Origin: an uncultured Alphaproteobacteria bacterium
Lineage (GTDB): Bacteria > Pseudomonadota > Alphaproteobacteria > Caulobacterales > Hyphomonadaceae
NCBI GenBank assembly: GCA_903831485.1
Contig: CAIKXW010000017.1
Location: 1 to 8,958 of the forward strand
Direction of reading: 5' to 3'
DNA: 8,958 bases
A program made the translations under genes and the position numbers. Of the stretch, positions 6,999-8,958 are shown piece by piece; positions within the stretch are counted from its first letter, which is position 1, and the number at the start of each line of letters is the position of its first letter. Below the pieces are notes generated by a model. That model did no database searches, had not been told where the DNA came from, and saw only the letters and a list, made by a program, of their open reading frames with translations.

Positions 6999-7769
6999 AT
7001 GGCAGACGATCTGAGAGCCGTGAGCATCAAGGACCGGTGCAGCGCCGAGGAATGGCAGGCCCGGGTGGACCTGGCCGCCCTTTACCGCCTGGTCGCCCTC
7101 TACGGCTGGGACGACATGATCTTCACCCACATCTCGGCCCGGGTTCCGGGACCCGAGCACCACTTCCTGATCAATCCTTATGGCTATTTCTTCAACGAGA
7201 TCACGGCATCATCGCTCGTGAAGATCGACCTCGACGGCAACATCGTCGAGCCGACCGAGTACATGATCAATCCGGCAGGCTTCACGATTCACTCCGCCAT
7301 CCATGCCGCCCGCGAGGATGCGAAGTTCGTGCTGCACGTCCACACCGATGCGGGCGTTGCTGTCGCCTCGACGAAGGAAGGCCTGCTGCCGATCAGTCAG
7401 CATGCTTTGGTCGCGCTGCCGAACCTGGCCTACCACGACTATGAAGGCATCGCGCTGGACCTCGACGAGCGCGAGCGTCTGGTGGCCGACCTCGGCGACA
7501 AGAACGCCATGATGCTGTGGAACCATGGCACGCTGGCAGTCGGCGCGACGGCTGCGCAGTGCTGGACCCAGATCTTCTTTCTCGAGCGCGCCTGCCAAAT
7601 CCAGGTGATGGCTTCGGCGCAGGGGCGCGAGCATCTGCGGTTGGCGCCAGATCATGCGATCGAGACAGTGAAGCAGCAGCAGGCGATGGCCTCCGGCATG
7701 GGCGCGATGCTGGCGTGGCCGGGCTGCCTGCGGAAACTGGATCGCGAGTCACCGGGTTACGACACCTAA
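6999..7769 (+). CDS. Class II aldolase/adducin-family protein lacking the catalytic Glu
   Basis: The 256-residue protein has the class II aldolase fold used by L-fuculose-phosphate aldolase and by the adducin head domain. The three zinc ligands are present with FucA spacing: His113 and His115 in LHVHTDAG, and His176 in NHGTL (63 residues after the first, as in FucA 92/155). The catalytic acid Glu73 of FucA, in SSEW, aligns with Gly94 in NPAGFTIH, 19 residues before the first zinc His in both. Metal binding is therefore likely, but ordinary aldol cleavage is doubtful; a decarboxylase, epimerase-like or non-enzymatic role is possible. Substrate is unknown. ATG 6999 follows AGGAGA by six bases, a strong site. 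The degraded 7789-8487 gene follows 19 bp downstream and may have been co-transcribed. The family call is firm; the function is not. Confidence 0.87.
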   Translation: MADDLRAVSIKDRCSAEEWQARVDLAALYRLVALYGWDDMIFTHISARVPGPEHHFLINPYGYFFNEITASSLVKIDLDGNIVEPTEYMINPAGFTIHSAIHAAREDAKFVLHVHTDAGVAVASTKEGLLPISQHALVALPNLAYHDYEGIALDLDERERLVADLGDKNAMMLWNHGTLAVGATAAQCWTQIFFLERACQIQVMASAQGREHLRLAPDHAIETVKQQQAMASGMGAMLAWPGCLRKLDRESPGYDT

Positions 7770-7788
7770 GGGACACGGACGGGGGGAC

Positions 7789-8487
7789 ATGTTTTCAGGG
7801 GGCGCGCTGAGGCGCGGGGTTTTGCTTGCTGCTGCGGGCGGGGCGATCGCGCCGAATGCGCACGCCGGAGCGTGGACGCTTGCCGATGGCATGCAGAAAT
7901 GGTTCGCGACGATCTCGCGCGAAGACGGCGATCTCGGACAGGCGTGGCGAACCGATGATTTCAGCGAACTGGGTCCCGGCGATGGCTGGGGCCTGACGGC
8001 GAGGTTCGAGAGCCAGATCAGGATTGGGGATTGATACGACGACCGGTCCGGCTTTCGTGTCGGTTTGCAGAAGGCGTTTGCGATCGGCGACCGCGGGTCT
8101 ATCTCCATTGCGGCGTCGGTTCTTGCCGGTGCGTCGCTTGATAACTCGGATTGCATCGGCGAAGGGCTTGAGGCGCGGGCGGCCATGGGACCTCATTCAA
8201 TGCGTGGGGCCGCGAGGGGGTCGTGAACCGCGAAGCAGGCCAGAGATTACGCGGCGGATGTGACCGATCGGAACTCAAGTTTTGCAGCGGCTATGAATTT
8301 GCGCCCTCGTGGATGCTTGGGTTCAAGTCGTGGAGCGAAGTTGGGGCGGAAACCGGCAGCGCGAAGGCCGAAATCACGCGGGGGCTACGACTTCGATATC
8401 GTTTCAGTTGCAGTTGGATCGCGCGAGGAAATCTCGGGCAATTTCGATGAAAAGGGCTGGATACTGGTGGCCAGCAGCGCGTTTTGA
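7789..8487 (+). pseudogene. Broken gene for a secreted or outer-membrane beta-barrel-like protein
   Basis: Read through three lesions, this stretch gives one coherent product of about 232 residues. ATG 7789, after a G-rich ribosome site, begins a signal peptide: an RR n-region, hydrophobic GVLLAAAGGAIA and a likely cut after NAHA. The frame meets TGA at 8032-8034 after QIRIGD, but continues sensibly with YDDRSGFRVGLQKAF. A one-base deletion near 8188-8190 moves the sense frame, giving TSFNAWGREGVVNREAG; the old frame stops at 8224. An extra base in the G-run at 8380-8384 moves it back, giving GYDFDIVSVAVG up to TGA 8485-8487. The total, 699 bp, is divisible by three. Alternating polar/hydrophobic strands and a terminal Phe suggest an outer-membrane barrel; I do not recognise a named family. 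Three lesions amid intact neighbours favour a true pseudogene, though sequencing error cannot be excluded from one copy. Confidence 0.75.
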
Positions 8488-8500
8488 AGGACCTCGCCAT

Positions 8501-8525
8501 TGTCGGCTTTGAAGGCTTGCCGACA
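8501..8525 (+). terminator. Hairpin after the broken gene; possible terminator or operator
   Basis: TGTCGGC (8501-8507) and GCCGACA (8519-8525) form a perfect 7-bp stem with an 11-base loop, starting 14 bases after the TGA at 8487. The following bases have no clean T-run, so intrinsic termination would be weak. The right arm overlaps the proposed -35 of the Hpt gene, so it could instead be a regulator site. Confidence 0.35.
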
Positions 8526-8544
8526 TACAGTCGTTTGTTAACAT
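8517..8544 (+). promoter_or_regulatory. Candidate promoter of the Hpt gene
   Basis: TTGCCG (8517-8522) matches five of six bases of the alphaproteobacterial -35 TTGACG. After a 16-base spacer comes TAACAT (8539-8544), four of six to TATAAT. The Hpt start codon is 61 bases further on. The -10 lies in TTAAC, followed five bases later by TAAC; this recalls a CtrA-box half-site but does not fit the TTAA-N7-TTAA spacing. Confidence 0.35.
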
Positions 8545-8605
8545 TCCTAACGAAGGGTGGGAATCTTTCGCGCGAGGGCGCAAGCGGCGCATCAACGGGT
8601 GGGAC

Positions 8606-8958
8606 ATGGCCAAACAGAAGCCCATCGAAGTCATCACGCCCCCCAATGTCCTGAAAACCAAAGTTGGCGGCCCCTTGCCGGCGCTCGACCAGAAGGCCAT
8701 CGCCCGCGCCGAAGCTGCGCTGGAGAGGATGTCCTCCCAGTTTGCCGAATGGATCAAGGAAGAACTCGAGCGATTGCTGGAGGCATGGGCCGCCTATGAA
8801 GCGGCGCCTGGAACACCGGCTTCACGAAACGAACTTCATCGGCGCGCCCACGACCTCAAGGGCCTCGCGCCGACTTATGGCTATCCGCTGGTTGGCCGGA
8901 TCTGCGCTTCGCTGTGCAAGCTGACGGGCGACGAGCATGGCGAGATACACGCGCCGGA
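8606..8958 (+). CDS. Hpt (histidine phosphotransfer) domain protein, 3' partial
   Basis: From ATG 8606 the frame stays open for 117 codons to the end of the window. The Hpt signature is HDLKG at residues 82-86: His82 is the phospho-acceptor, with Lys85 and Gly86 following, then TYGYPLVGRICASLCKL, the helix typical of small alphaproteobacterial Hpt proteins. Residues 1-30 form a basic, proline-containing N-terminus; residues 31-65 are a charged helix of the four-helix bundle. Such proteins relay phosphate between hybrid histidine kinases and response regulators in the cytoplasm. No partner kinase or intact receiver lies in the window; the receiver remnant at 1922-2080 is 6.5 kb away. A G-rich GGGTGGG just upstream can serve as the ribosome site. 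The C-terminus is cut off, so full length is unknown. Confidence 0.83.
   Translation, partial: MAKQKPIEVITPPNVLKTKVGGPLPALDQKAIARAEAALERMSSQFAEWIKEELERLLEAWAAYEAAPGTPASRNELHRRAHDLKGLAPTYGYPLVGRICASLCKLTGDEHGEIHAP

Noticed and set aside
8032..8034. TGA as a programmed recoding or selenocysteine codon
   Set aside because: Two further frameshifts downstream in the same gene make decay a simpler explanation, and no selenocysteine-insertion-like hairpin is evident.
8223..8450. Separate small genes at 8223-8450, 8260-8487 and 8309-8512
   Set aside because: The first two hold consecutive pieces of one frameshifted product starting at 7789; none has its own convincing ribosome site.
8404..8757. 117-residue minus-strand frame near the right end
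   Set aside because: It is antisense to the Hpt coding region and the broken gene's tail, with no recognisable motif.

Overview
The window looks like ordinary chromosome from a GC-rich alphaproteobacterium, most likely a Caulobacterales/Hyphomonadaceae-type organism. That placement is an inference from base composition, protein character (alphaproteobacterial-style Mfd, NadK and Hpt proteins) and tight gene packing; nothing in the window fixes the genus. I see no tRNA, rRNA, insertion sequence, CRISPR array, phage or toxin-antitoxin gene.

Layout. Positions 1-1827 (+) hold the C-terminal half of a transcription-repair coupling factor (Mfd-type) helicase whose start lies outside the window. 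Positions 1828-2086 hold only the last third of a response-regulator receiver domain, a gene remnant. Positions 2087-6895 hold an amino-sugar and peptidoglycan-recycling cluster: a BadF/GspK-type amino-sugar kinase (-), divergent murQ (+), then nagA, a NagB-II-type SIS deaminase and NAD kinase, all on the minus strand (nadK > nagB-II > nagA) and converging on murQ. Positions 6999-7769 (+) hold a class II aldolase/adducin-family protein. It is followed after 19 bp by a decayed secreted or outer-membrane protein gene (7789-8487) broken by one in-frame stop and two opposite one-base frameshifts. Positions 8606-8958 (+) hold the start of an Hpt phosphotransfer protein that runs off the end.

How the genes fit together. 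MurQ splits MurNAc-6-phosphate into GlcNAc-6-phosphate and D-lactate. NagA deacetylates GlcNAc-6-phosphate to GlcN-6-phosphate. The SIS protein has the GlmS isomerase residues but no glutaminase half, so it probably deaminates GlcN-6-phosphate to fructose-6-phosphate. The kinase can supply phosphorylated amino sugar, and its head-to-head pairing with murQ makes a MurNAc/GlcNAc kinase (MurK-like) role as plausible as glucosamine kinase. Together this is a compact route from cell-wall or chitin amino sugars to glycolysis without a PTS transporter in view.

I did not find a convincing undescribed system. The points most worth checking are the broken beta-barrel-like gene, the substrate of the kinase, NAD kinase leading the nag genes, the aldolase-family protein lacking the catalytic glutamate, and the divergent Mfd, which may be a second paralog.
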